Assembly: GCA_902465265.1 (NCBI GenBank)
Contig: CABQMF010000006.1
Span: 7,681 to 71,680, forward strand
DNA length: 64,000 nucleotides
DNA from: an uncultured Collinsella sp.
Lineage (GTDB): Bacteria > Actinomycetota > Coriobacteriia > Coriobacteriales > Coriobacteriaceae
Direction: 5' to 3'
Of the stretch, positions 8,582-16,609 are shown piece after piece. Position 1 is the stretch's first letter. Every line of letters starts with the position of its first letter. The notes beneath the pieces were generated by a model. That model saw nothing but the letters and a program-made list of their open reading frames with translations. It was not told the origin of the DNA and ran no database searches. The position numbers were made by a program, and so were the translations under genes.

Positions 8582-8620
8582 CCCACGATGCGGGGAACAT
8601 CCGCATCGTGGGTTTTTGTT
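8582..8620 (+). terminator. Strong intrinsic terminator of the GH32 gene
   Basis: A perfect 12 bp stem (CCCACGATGCGG / CCGCATCGTGGG) with a seven-base loop is followed by TTTTTGTTTT. It also shows that the next gene cannot start at the upstream in-frame ATG near 8588. Confidence 0.92.
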
Positions 8621-8638
8621 TTGAAGGGACGGTACCGT

Positions 8639-9643
8639 ATGGGCGTACAGCAGCTAGAAGAGGCCTGGGCTGCAAGGGCCGGCGCGCGTGGGGCGCGACT
8701 GGTTGCGGCCTCGCATGTTCCGGCGGCGCTGTCGCGGCTGGTGATTGTGCGTCCCGGTGATCGTCTGGTTGTCTTTGCGGACGACTTTGCCGATGCGTTT
8801 GCGCGCGGCTTTGATGCCTGCGACGTGGCTATGGTGGGGGAGCCGTCGGCTGCCGCGTTTGCTGCTGCGTCCGAGGGCTTTGATGCTTCGTTTGATGCCG
8901 AGGGGCCGCACCTGTGGTGGTTCGTCAACTCTATCGGCGGGTTTGGTCTGCGCGTTCCCGATCTTCGTGCGTTAGGCCGCGCAGCGCGTGAGGCTCATGC
9001 GCTGCTCGTGGTGGATAACACCGTGGCTGGCCTCTTTGGGTGCGATCCGCTGCGTTTGGGTGCCGTCCTGTCGCTCGAGGCGCTCGACCGCGCGTGCGCC
9101 GGTAAGGCTCCTCGCAAGTCCGTTGCCGTATCGGTCGCACGCTCGCAGCTCAAGCGCCATCGTGTGGATGCTGCTGCCGAGTGCGCGCATGCCCTGCTTG
9201 AGGGGTGCGGACTGGTCGCGCTCGACTTGTCCTCCGATGAGGCTGAGGTTCTGGAGAACGGGCTCGATACGCTCGACGCCCGCATGCAGGCGCACTTCGA
9301 CCGCGCCCGTGCGCTGGCCGAGTATCTGGCCGCCAACGAGATGGTGCACAATGTGTGCTATCCCGGGTTGAATTCGCATCCCGACCATGCGGTTGCAACG
9401 GTAATCCTCGAGCACGGCTTTGGCCCGGCAGTTGAGTTTGACCTGATTGACTGCACCGCGTGCGAATTCTTCAGCATACTGCCAGACGAATTCCGCACAT
9501 CGCCCGCCGGCGGCGCAACAACGCGCCTTTCGGCTCCATGCGGCAAGCAGGGGAGCACCATCCGCCTCTTCGCCGGTACCGATAATCCGCTACTCGTAGC
9601 TGCCGCTCTCGATAACGCCCTTCGCAAGTTGGCTACTCTTTGA
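8639..9643 (+). CDS. Cys/Met-metabolism PLP-fold protein, probably without catalytic lysine
   Basis: Start ATG 8639 has GAAGGGA upstream. The 334-residue product keeps landmarks of the cystathionine gamma-synthase/lyase fold: VVDNT near 124-128 (Asp126 normally contacts the PLP ring nitrogen), YPGLNSHPDH in the C-terminal domain and IRLFAGTDNP near the end. In active members the Schiff-base lysine lies 25 residues after this Asp, in a S-x-T-K motif; here that position is Arg151 in ALDRACAGK, and the nearest lysine is Lys156. The region before VVDNT is also shorter than usual. It may be a non-enzymatic relative or use a shifted lysine. It converges with the following minus-strand regulator gene, overlapping by 11 bases. 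Confidence 0.7.
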   Translation: MGVQQLEEAWAARAGARGARLVAASHVPAALSRLVIVRPGDRLVVFADDFADAFARGFDACDVAMVGEPSAAAFAAASEGFDASFDAEGPHLWWFVNSIGGFGLRVPDLRALGRAAREAHALLVVDNTVAGLFGCDPLRLGAVLSLEALDRACAGKAPRKSVAVSVARSQLKRHRVDAAAECAHALLEGCGLVALDLSSDEAEVLENGLDTLDARMQAHFDRARALAEYLAANEMVHNVCYPGLNSHPDHAVATVILEHGFGPAVEFDLIDCTACEFFSILPDEFRTSPAGGATTRLSAPCGKQGSTIRLFAGTDNPLLVAAALDNALRKLATL

Positions 9644-9986
9644 TGCTGGCGATGAGGATGTCGGCTTTGGCAGCTATGACCTGGTTTATGTCGGCCTGCA
9701 GCTCCTCGTAGACCGCTATGGCTCGCTCGCCGGCGGGGGTGAGCGTGGATCCGCGGGCGCCGTCGCGCTCGATGAGCTTGCAGCCCAGCTGTCCTTCGGC
9801 TTCGTTTACAATGCGCCACGCTTTGGAATAGGCCATGCCCATGCTCTTGGCGGCACGGTTGAGCGAGTGCTCGCGGGCTATGCCCTGCAGCAACAAAACG
9901 CAACCATGGCCGAAGACGCCCGGCAGATCTTTGTCGCACGCTTGAATGACCAACTTTGCCGTCGTCTTGTACTCCATACGCTCCAC
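9633..9986 (-). CDS. ModE N-terminal-type winged-helix regulator
   Basis: 117 residues; the start may be GTG 9986 or ATG 9977, since both have purine-rich sequence before them. The pattern AREHSLNRAAKSMGMAYSKAWRIVNEAEGQLGCKLIERDG followed by STLTPAGERAI is the winged helix shared by LysR and the DNA-binding half of ModE. No molybdate-binding TOBE domain follows, and no LysR effector domain either, so it is a stand-alone DNA-binding protein. Such short proteins are often found near molybdenum or metal genes, but none is seen here. Its 3' end overlaps that of the PLP-fold gene by 11 bases. Confidence 0.8.
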   Translation of the reverse strand: MERMEYKTTAKLVIQACDKDLPGVFGHGCVLLLQGIAREHSLNRAAKSMGMAYSKAWRIVNEAEGQLGCKLIERDGARGSTLTPAGERAIAVYEELQADINQVIAAKADILIASIKE

Positions 9987-10062
9987 GTCTCCCCGCTAAA
10001 GTGTTTGCTGGGCAAACGCAATGCCTGCGTCAAACCCTCGTGTGCTCTTCTTAAATCATGCA

Positions 10063-10091
10063 TTGTAGCAGCCAAAGTGCGTTAAGATACT
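10063..10091 (+). promoter_or_regulatory. Possible guaB promoter
   Basis: TTGTAG, a 17 bp spacer and GATACT lie 80 bases before the guaB start. The leader between is GC-rich with short self-complementary parts, but it matches no riboswitch that I recognise. Confidence 0.4.
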
Positions 10092-10170
10092 TCCCCAGTA
10101 TTGGGCGCCCAAGGTTGGGCTGGGTCCTACGAGGCCTGCAGCCGACCGGTCGCATGGAAAAAGGAGAAAC

Positions 10171-11682
10171 ATGGCTACGTTCTTTCCCGGTGAGTCCCAC
10201 ACGTTTTCGGAGTATCTGCTGGTCCCTGGCTACTCGTCCTCGCAGTGCATCCCCAACAACGTCTCTCTTAAGACGCCGCTGACCCGCTTCAAGCGCGGTG
10301 AGAAGCCGGCAATCACCCTGAACATCCCCATGGTTTCCGCCATCATGCAGTCCGTCTCGGGCGTCGACATGGGTGTCGCGCTCGCTACCGAGGGTGGCCT
10401 GTCCTTCATCTACGGTTCCCAGAGCGCCGAGTCCGAGGCCGCTATGGTCAAGGCCGTCAAGGATCACAAGGCCGGCTTCGTTCAGTCCGATTCCACGCTG
10501 ACCCCCGACATGACCATGGAGCAGGTCATCGAGCTCAAGGAGAAGACCGGTCACTCCACCATGCCGGTCACCGACGACGGCACTCCCAAGGGTAAGCTCC
10601 TGGGTATCGTCACCAGCCGTGACTATCGCCCCAGCCGCGATGACCACCAGACGAAGGTCTCCGAGTTCATGACCCCGCGTGAGCAGCTCATCGTGGGCGA
10701 CAAGAACATCAGCCTCAAGGTTGCCAACGACGTCATCTGGGACAACAAGCTCAACGCCCTGCCCATCGTCGACGACAACGATCACCTCATGGGCATCGTT
10801 TTCCGTAAGGACTACGACAGCCACAAGACCAACCCCAACGAGCTGCTCGACGGCGACAAGCGCTACATGGTCGGCGCCGGTATCAACACCCGCGACTATG
10901 CCGAGCGCGTGCCGCTGCTCATCGAGGCCGGCGCCGATGTCCTGTGCATCGACTCTTCCGAGGGCTTCAGCGAGTGGCAGAAGCGCACCATCGAGTGGAT
11001 CCGCGCCAACTACGGCGAGGACGTCAAGGTCGGTGCCGGTAACGTCGTCGACGCCGAGGGCTTCCGCTTTTTGGCCGACTGCGGTGCCGACTTCATCAAG
11101 GTCGGTATCGGCGGCGGCTCCATCTGCATCACCCGCGAGACCAAGGGCATCGGCCGTGGCCAGGCTACTGCGCTGATCGACGTCTGCCGTGCTCGCGACG
11201 AGTACTACGAGGAGACCGGCGTCTACGTGCCCGTGTGCTCCGACGGCGGCATCGTCTACGATTACCACATGACGCTCGCCCTTGCCATGGGCGCCGACTT
11301 TATGATGCTGGGCCGCTACTTCGCCCGCTTCGATGAGAGCCCGACCGAGCGCGTCAACGTCAACGGTCAGTACATGAAGGAGTACTGGGGCGAGGGTTCT
11401 GCGCGTGCCCGCAACTGGCAGCGCTACGACCTGGGCGGCGCCGCGAAGCTCAGCTTCGTCGAGGGCGTCGATTCCTACGTCCCGTACGCCGGCTCCCTCA
11501 AGGACGGCGTGGGCGGCACGCTTTACAAGGTCAAGTCCACGATGTGCAACTGCGGTGCCCTCTCGATTCCCGAGCTCCAGGAAAAGGCACGCCTGACGCT
11601 GGTGAGCTCCACCTCTATCGTCGAAGGCGGCGCCCACGACGTAGTCGTGAAGGATTCTCAGCAGTCTGTGTCCTATCGATAG
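10171..11682 (+). CDS. guaB: Inosine-5'-monophosphate dehydrogenase
   Basis: 503 residues, with AAAAAGGAG before the ATG. The enzyme oxidises IMP to XMP with NAD, the committed step to GMP. The catalytic barrel is interrupted by a CBS pair at about residues 95-215. The active-site loop GSICITRETKGIGRGQA holds the catalytic cysteine (Cys319), and DGGIVYDYHMTLALAMGADFMMLGRYFA is the phosphate-binding and following strand region. The flap and C-terminal part (GVDSYVPYAG) are present and the length fits the family. It is a single-gene unit with its own terminator. Confidence 0.96.
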   Translation: MATFFPGESHTFSEYLLVPGYSSSQCIPNNVSLKTPLTRFKRGEKPAITLNIPMVSAIMQSVSGVDMGVALATEGGLSFIYGSQSAESEAAMVKAVKDHKAGFVQSDSTLTPDMTMEQVIELKEKTGHSTMPVTDDGTPKGKLLGIVTSRDYRPSRDDHQTKVSEFMTPREQLIVGDKNISLKVANDVIWDNKLNALPIVDDNDHLMGIVFRKDYDSHKTNPNELLDGDKRYMVGAGINTRDYAERVPLLIEAGADVLCIDSSEGFSEWQKRTIEWIRANYGEDVKVGAGNVVDAEGFRFLADCGADFIKVGIGGGSICITRETKGIGRGQATALIDVCRARDEYYEETGVYVPVCSDGGIVYDYHMTLALAMGADFMMLGRYFARFDESPTERVNVNGQYMKEYWGEGSARARNWQRYDLGGAAKLSFVEGVDSYVPYAGSLKDGVGGTLYKVKSTMCNCGALSIPELQEKARLTLVSSTSIVEGGAHDVVVKDSQQSVSYR

Positions 11683-11730
11683 GATAAGAGCTGCACATAA
11701 AGGTTGAGTCCAACCACGTTATTTAGATAA

Positions 11731-11768
11731 AGCGAGATGCCTGCAAGTCGCAGGCATCTCGCTTGTTG
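11731..11768 (+). terminator. guaB terminator
   Basis: A perfect 14 bp stem, AGCGAGATGCCTGC (11731-11744) with GCAGGCATCTCGCT (11750-11763), has a five-base loop and a T-containing tail. Confidence 0.9.
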
Positions 11769-11789
11769 TATTTGCTATCATCAGTCAAG

Positions 11790-11930
11790 TTAACCTTAGG
11801 GTCGGTCGGCTTGGCTTTGTTCGCTACAAGTTCCGCACGCAAAGAAGAGCACTTAATGTGCTCTTCGTCTTGCGCAGGACTGTCCGCAGTAGCGAACAAA
11901 GCCAAGCCGACCGACCCCAGCTAAGATTAA
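11790..11930. repeat. 141 bp near-perfect palindromic element in the leuS leader
   Basis: Arms of 28 bp at 11799-11826 and 11890-11917 are perfectly complementary. Outside them TTAACCTTAG (11790) pairs with CTAAGATTAA (11921) at nine of ten positions, and inside them is a perfect 9 bp hairpin (GAAGAGCAC / GTGCTCTTC, 11844-11866). The element ends ten bases before the leuS start codon; the ribosome site AAAGGAG overlaps or abuts its edge. It carries none of the T-box landmarks. It could be a MITE-like insertion or a leader that controls leuS. Confidence 0.85.
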
Positions 11931-11940
11931 AGGAGCTGAT

Positions 11941-14517
11941 ATGTGCGATTGCACAGATCATAAGGACGAGATTCCTGTCTACGACGCGCAGGCCATTGAG
12001 TCCAGGTGGATGAAGGCCTGGGAGGAATCAAACCTCTTTGCCGTCGACACCGACGACAGCAAGCCTAAAAAGTACGTGCTCGAGATGTTCCCGTATCCGT
12101 CGGGCGACCTGCACATGGGCCACGCGCGCAACTATACCATCGGCGATGCCATGGCCCGTCAGGCCCGCATGCGCGGCTACGACGTGCTGCACCCCATCGG
12201 CTTCGATGCCTTTGGCCTGCCCGCCGAGAACGCCGCCATCAAACACAATACGCAGGCTGCCGCCTGGACGTATAAGAACATGGACCAGGCGCTTGCCACG
12301 ATGAAGCGCATGGGCTTCTCCTACGATCTGGATCGCATGGTCAAGACCTGCAGCCCCGACTATTACCGCTGGGGTCAGTGGATCTTTGAGAAGATGTGGG
12401 AAAAGGGCCTGGTCTACCGTAAGAAGAACCCGGTGAACTGGTGCCCCAACTGCAAGACCGTTCTGGCCAACGAGCAGGTTACCGAGGGCAAGTGCTGGCG
12501 CTGCGGCACTGAGCCCGAGAAGCGCGACCTTGAGCAGTGGTACTACAAGATCACCGAGTACTCCCAGGAGCTGCTCGACGACCTGGAGAAGCTCCCCGGC
12601 TGGCCCGAGCGCGTCAAGCAGATGCAGGCCAACTGGATCGGCCGCTCCGAGGGCGCCGAGGTCGACTTTACCCTGTGCGACAAGGATGGCGAGCCCATCG
12701 AGGGTGACGAGGGTAAGATCACCGTCTTCACCACGCGAGCCGACACGCTCTTTGGTGTCTCCTTCTTTGTCCTGGCTCCCGAGTACGCGCGCCTGCACGA
12801 GCTCGTCGAGGGCACGGAGTACGAGGAGGCCGTCACCAAGATCGTCGAGGACTCCAAGCATATCTCTGCCGTCGAGCGTGCCCAGGGCACCCTCGAGAAG
12901 CACGGTGCCTTTACCGGCCGCTATGTGGTAAACCCCGTCAACGGCGAGAAGGTTCCCGTGTGGGTTGCCGACTACGTCGTGGCCGACTACGGCACCGGTG
13001 CCGTCATGGCCGTTCCCTGCGGCGACCAGCGCGACTTTGAGTTCGCCCGCAAGTACGACCTGCCGATCGTACCGATCATCCTGGACGATGACGACCGCGC
13101 CGCCGTCGAGGCCAGCGGCGAGACCATCGATACCTTCCATGCCGAGACTGTCGACTGGGATTGCGCCCACGCTGCCGAGGGCACGCTCGTCCAGTCCGGC
13201 AAGTACACCGGTATGCGCGGCGGCAAGCACTCCGAGGGCGAGGCTGCCATCGTGGCCGACCTCGAGGCCATGGGCTGCGGTCGTCGCAAGGTCGAGTTCC
13301 GTCTGCGCGACTGGCTCATCAGCCGCCAGCGCTATTGGGGCAACCCCATCCCGGCCATCCACTGCGAGCACTGCGGCATCGTGCCCGTGCCCGAGGATCA
13401 GCTGCCGGTGACGCTGCCCGAGAACCTGGACCTGGGTGCCGGCGAGACCCTTGCCGAGTGCAAGGAGTTCTACGAGACCACCTGCCCGGTCTGCGGCCGC
13501 CCGGCCAAGCGCGAGACCGATACCATGGACACCTTCACCTGTTCCAGCTGGTATTACCTGCGCTATACCGACCCGCACAACACCGAGCTGCCCTTCTCCC
13601 GTGAGGCGGCCGATCGTTGGATGCCCGTCGATAACTACATCGGTGGCATCGAGCACGCCATTCTGCACCTGCTCTACAGCCGCTTCTTTACCAAGGCCCT
13701 GCGCGACCTGGGTCTGCTGAGCGTGGACGAGCCCTTCACCAACCTGCTGTGCCAGGGCATGGTCAAGGACGAGAACGGCGACACCATGTCCAAGTCCAAG
13801 GGCAACGTCGTGCCCCCGAGCTCGGTCATCGAGCCCTATGGCGCAGACACCATGCGTCTGGCGATCCTGTTTATCGCCCCGCCCGAGAAGGACTTCGACT
13901 GGGATCCCAAGGCCGTCGAGGGCGCCAACCGCTTTATCAAGCGCGCCTGGCGTATCGTGTGGCAGCTCGTTCAGTCGGGTGATGCCAACGTGGCCTTCGA
14001 CAAGTCCGTGCTCGACGAGACCGCGATGAAGCTCTACCGCGAGCGTCACCGCACCATCGCCAAGTGCACCGAGGACTTCGATCGCGGCCAGTTCAACACC
14101 GCGATTTCGGCCGTCATGGAGCTCGTCAACGCGGCGAGCGCCTATCTCAACGCCACCGAGGGCGTTGATCGCGACAAGGCCCTGTGCTACGGCGTGGCCA
14201 AGGACATCGTGAGCGTCCTGGCGCCCATCTGCCCGTTCTGGGCCGACGAGCTGTGGCACGAGGCGCTCGGCTGCGAGGGCAACGCCTACACCGCCGCCTG
14301 GCCCGAGTTCGACCTGGCCGAGTCCATCGAGGACACGGTGCAGATCGTCGTCCAGGTGCTTGGCAAGGTCCGTGGCCGCATCGACGTGGCCCGCGATGCC
14401 TCCAACGAGGAAATGCAGGCTGCCGCCGAGGCTGCCGTCGCCAAGTGGCTCGAGGGCAAGACGGTCGTCAAGGCCATCTGCGTGCCCGGCAAGCTGGTCA
14501 ACCTGGTGGTCAAGTAA
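11941..14517 (+). CDS. leuS: Leucyl-tRNA synthetase
   Basis: 858 residues, start ATG after AAAGGAGCTGAT. Class I signatures are HMGH at 58-61 and TMSKSKGN with Met616-Lys618. The CP1 editing domain spans roughly 225-420 (threonine-rich TRADTLFGVSF and later GTGAVMAVPCGDQRDFEFA). Two Cys pairs near 170-190 (CPNC...CWRC) form the zinc module. The C-terminal tRNA-binding domain ends in VVQVLGKVRGRIDV. It is transcribed alone, from a leader that holds a long palindrome, and is followed by a strong terminator. Confidence 0.98.
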   Translation: MCDCTDHKDEIPVYDAQAIESRWMKAWEESNLFAVDTDDSKPKKYVLEMFPYPSGDLHMGHARNYTIGDAMARQARMRGYDVLHPIGFDAFGLPAENAAIKHNTQAAAWTYKNMDQALATMKRMGFSYDLDRMVKTCSPDYYRWGQWIFEKMWEKGLVYRKKNPVNWCPNCKTVLANEQVTEGKCWRCGTEPEKRDLEQWYYKITEYSQELLDDLEKLPGWPERVKQMQANWIGRSEGAEVDFTLCDKDGEPIEGDEGKITVFTTRADTLFGVSFFVLAPEYARLHELVEGTEYEEAVTKIVEDSKHISAVERAQGTLEKHGAFTGRYVVNPVNGEKVPVWVADYVVADYGTGAVMAVPCGDQRDFEFARKYDLPIVPIILDDDDRAAVEASGETIDTFHAETVDWDCAHAAEGTLVQSGKYTGMRGGKHSEGEAAIVADLEAMGCGRRKVEFRLRDWLISRQRYWGNPIPAIHCEHCGIVPVPEDQLPVTLPENLDLGAGETLAECKEFYETTCPVCGRPAKRETDTMDTFTCSSWYYLRYTDPHNTELPFSREAADRWMPVDNYIGGIEHAILHLLYSRFFTKALRDLGLLSVDEPFTNLLCQGMVKDENGDTMSKSKGNVVPPSSVIEPYGADTMRLAILFIAPPEKDFDWDPKAVEGANRFIKRAWRIVWQLVQSGDANVAFDKSVLDETAMKLYRERHRTIAKCTEDFDRGQFNTAISAVMELVNAASAYLNATEGVDRDKALCYGVAKDIVSVLAPICPFWADELWHEALGCEGNAYTAAWPEFDLAESIEDTVQIVVQVLGKVRGRIDVARDASNEEMQAAAEAAVAKWLEGKTVVKAICVPGKLVNLVVK

Positions 14518-14547
14518 GCGCTGCGCGCATAGCTGACACGAAAAAGC

Positions 14548-14583
14548 GAGGGGCGATTCCGCGGGGAATCGCCCCTCTTTTTG
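14548..14583 (+). terminator. leuS terminator
   Basis: A perfect 13 bp stem (GAGGGGCGATTCC / GGAATCGCCCCTC), a GCGG loop and a TTTTT tail. Confidence 0.95.
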
Positions 14584-14667
14584 GTTATGGATACTTGCGA
14601 CAACACCCAATTATCCATTTCTTGTGGAGAACCTGTGCTCACGCTGACCTGCGGGTTTGTGTTGTGG

Positions 14668-14696
14668 TTGCACGTTTGTGCAGGTATTGGTATAGT
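14668..14696 (+). promoter_or_regulatory. Promoter of the rimP-nusA-infB operon
   Basis: TTGCAC, a 17 bp spacer and TATAGT form one of the best vegetative promoters in the window, 80-110 bases before rimP. Confidence 0.75.
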
Positions 14697-14724
14697 TTGC
14701 TTGCAAATGAAGTTGTAATTGAAA

Positions 14725-14754
14725 GAAGTGGGGTTTCGGTCCCGCTTCTTTTTT
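14725..14754 (+). terminator. rimP leader hairpin (attenuator-like)
   Basis: GAAGTGGG and CCCGCTTC pair (one G-U) around a loop and run into TTTTTT, giving an intrinsic terminator between the promoter and rimP. A comparable hairpin-plus-U-run is known before rimP/ylxS in many bacteria, which suggests attenuation of the nusA operon, perhaps by NusA itself. Confidence 0.7.
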
Positions 14755-14774
14755 GTATGGATGGAGGTGCCGCA

Positions 14775-15269
14775 ATGGTCAAGACCAAGACCGAGCAGGC
14801 GATCATCGACGCGCTCGAGGCCGTCGCTCCCCAGCACGATATCGACATCGTCGACGTTGAACTCGTGGGTGCCACCAAGGCTCCCTGCGTGCGCGTGCGT
14901 ATCGAGGGTGCCGAGGGTCAGAGCCTGTCTCTCAACGACGTCACGGCCAATACCAAATGGGTCGGCGATGTGATTGAGGAGCTCGACCCCATCTCTTCGA
15001 GCTATACGCTCGAGGTGTCGAGCCCGGGTATGGCGCGCCCACTGCGCCGCCCGAGTGACTTTGCCCGCTTTGTGGGCGAGAACTGCGAGCTCACCTCCAC
15101 CGCCACCGAGGGCCGTCGCAAGTACGCCGGCAAGATTGCCGCCGCCACCGAGACGAACGTGACCCTCGAGCTCGAGGACGGCGAGTCCGTCACCCTCGAT
15201 TTCTCTGATGTTAAAAAGTGCAAGTTGAAGCCCACCTATGACTTCAAGTCCGCGAAGGAAGGAAAGTAA
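14775..15269 (+). CDS. rimP: Ribosome maturation factor RimP
   Basis: 164 residues; ATG 14775 has GGAGGTG upstream. The N-terminal alpha/beta domain contains VDVELVGATKAPCVRVRIE; the C-terminal SH3-like barrel begins near residue 85 with YTLEVSSPGMARPLRRPSDF, the most conserved part of the family. RimP helps assemble the 30S subunit. One base separates its stop from nusA, the standard order. Ends with a basic tail. Confidence 0.95.
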   Translation: MVKTKTEQAIIDALEAVAPQHDIDIVDVELVGATKAPCVRVRIEGAEGQSLSLNDVTANTKWVGDVIEELDPISSSYTLEVSSPGMARPLRRPSDFARFVGENCELTSTATEGRRKYAGKIAAATETNVTLELEDGESVTLDFSDVKKCKLKPTYDFKSAKEGK

Positions 15270-15270
15270 G

Positions 15271-16518
15271 ATGGCAGCATCCGACATGATGTCCGCCCTG
15301 ATGGAGCTTTGCCAGGAGAAGCACATCGACCAGCTCTACCTGATCGACCGCCTGGAGCAGTCGCTCGCCAAGAGCTATGCCGAGATCCTGCATCTTGAGT
15401 GGGGCGCCAAGGTGACCATCGACCGCACCACCGGCAAGATTTACGTCTACCGTCTGGAGCCGATCGACGATTCCATGGACGAGGAGGGCAACTTCACCGA
15501 GTTCGAGGAGATCGACGTCACTCCCAAGAACACGAGCCGCATCGCCGCCCAGCACGCCAAGGCCGAGATCAACGCCATCGTGCGCAACTCCGCCCGCGAG
15601 CAGATCTACGAGGAGTTCTCCGGCCGCATTGGTGACCTCATCAGCGGTACCGTGCTGCAGTCCACGCCCGACTTCACGATCGTCAAGATTCGCGAGGGCG
15701 TCGAGGCCGAGCTTCCGCACTTTGACCAGCGCCGTTACGAGAACGAGCGCAACGAGCGTCCGATGGGCGAGCGCTACCTGCACAACCAGCACATCAAGGC
15801 CGTGATCATCGACGTTCGCGACCCCAACTCCAACCTGCAGCCGGTCCGTGGCGAGCACAGCCGTCCGCCGATTGTTATCTCCCGTACCCACCCCGAGCTC
15901 ATGCGTCGTCTATTTGAGCAGGAGGTGCCCGAGATTTATGAGGGCACCGTCCAGATCAAGTCGATCGCCCGCGAGCCCGGCCAGCGCTCCAAGGTCGCCG
16001 TCCACTCGCTCGACGATCGCCTGGATCCCGTGGGCGCCTGCGTCGGCCCCAAGGGCAGCCGTGTTCGCGCCGTCGTGGGCGAGCTCCGTGGCGAGCGCGT
16101 CGACGTCATCCTGTGGGATGCCGATCCGGCCGTCTACGTTGCCAACGCCCTGTCGCCCGCCAAGGTTACCCGCGTCCTCATCGACGAGGAGAAGGCCTAT
16201 GCCGGCGTCATCGTGCCCGACGACCAGCTGTCCCTCGCCATCGGCAAGGAGGGCCAGAACGCTCGCCTCGCCGCGCGCCTGACCGGCTGGCATATCGACA
16301 TTAAGTCCGAGACCCTTGCCGCCGACATCCTCAAGAACGTTCCCGTTCACGAGGAGCCTGCCGACGACCTGATCGGTGACGAGGGGGACGAGGACGTCCG
16401 TCGCTGCGAGTTCGTGTCCGAGGACGGCATCCAGTGCCGCAACCAGGCCCGTCCCGGCTCCCGTTTCTGCGGTGTCCACGACACCGACGCCTTCGATGAT
16501 GCGGAGGACCTGATCTAG
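15271..16518 (+). CDS. nusA: Transcription termination/antitermination factor NusA with Cys/His tail
   Basis: 415 residues. The N-terminal RNA-polymerase-binding domain (1-125) is followed by an S1 domain (about 128-200) and two KH domains, with the GACVGPKGSRVRAV and LAIGKEGQNARLAARLTGW motifs. It lacks the long acidic repeats of E. coli NusA, as expected in Gram-positives. Odd feature: the end carries a C-x9-C-x10-C-x2-H pattern (Cys379, Cys389, Cys400, His403) inside RCEF...GIQCRNQ...SRFCGVH, a possible zinc knuckle, followed by an acidic tip. The usual ylxR gene is missing from the interval before infB. Confidence 0.95.
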   Translation: MAASDMMSALMELCQEKHIDQLYLIDRLEQSLAKSYAEILHLEWGAKVTIDRTTGKIYVYRLEPIDDSMDEEGNFTEFEEIDVTPKNTSRIAAQHAKAEINAIVRNSAREQIYEEFSGRIGDLISGTVLQSTPDFTIVKIREGVEAELPHFDQRRYENERNERPMGERYLHNQHIKAVIIDVRDPNSNLQPVRGEHSRPPIVISRTHPELMRRLFEQEVPEIYEGTVQIKSIAREPGQRSKVAVHSLDDRLDPVGACVGPKGSRVRAVVGELRGERVDVILWDADPAVYVANALSPAKVTRVLIDEEKAYAGVIVPDDQLSLAIGKEGQNARLAARLTGWHIDIKSETLAADILKNVPVHEEPADDLIGDEGDEDVRRCEFVSEDGIQCRNQARPGSRFCGVHDTDAFDDAEDLI

Positions 16519-16609
16519 CGCGCGGTCGCGCCGGGCAGGTCCCAGCGCATACCCCACGCTTGTTCAGTCTCTAGGCACCCAAGGTGCCAGAAAGGGTAGG
16601 TGAAGTCAT

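Noticed and set aside
10092..10170. Purine-type riboswitch before guaB
   Set aside because: The short leader lacks the three-way junction core and conserved loop bases; nothing beyond GC-rich self-complementarity is seen.
11723..11905. 60-codon minus-strand frame between guaB and leuS
   Set aside because: It is made entirely of the terminator and palindrome sequence, with no ribosome site or family resemblance.
11790..11930. T-box riboswitch for leuS
   Set aside because: No GGGTGG-type T-box, specifier loop or terminator/antiterminator pair; the region is one long palindrome.
12028..14610. An 860-codon open frame antisense to leuS
   Set aside because: It mirrors leuS across its whole length, has no family features and arises from the strong third-position C/G bias. 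Similar mirror frames oppose smc, infB, the PTS gene and fakA-recG.
16519..16609. A small ylxR gene between nusA and infB
   Set aside because: Only 91 bases are available and none of the frames gives the family motifs.
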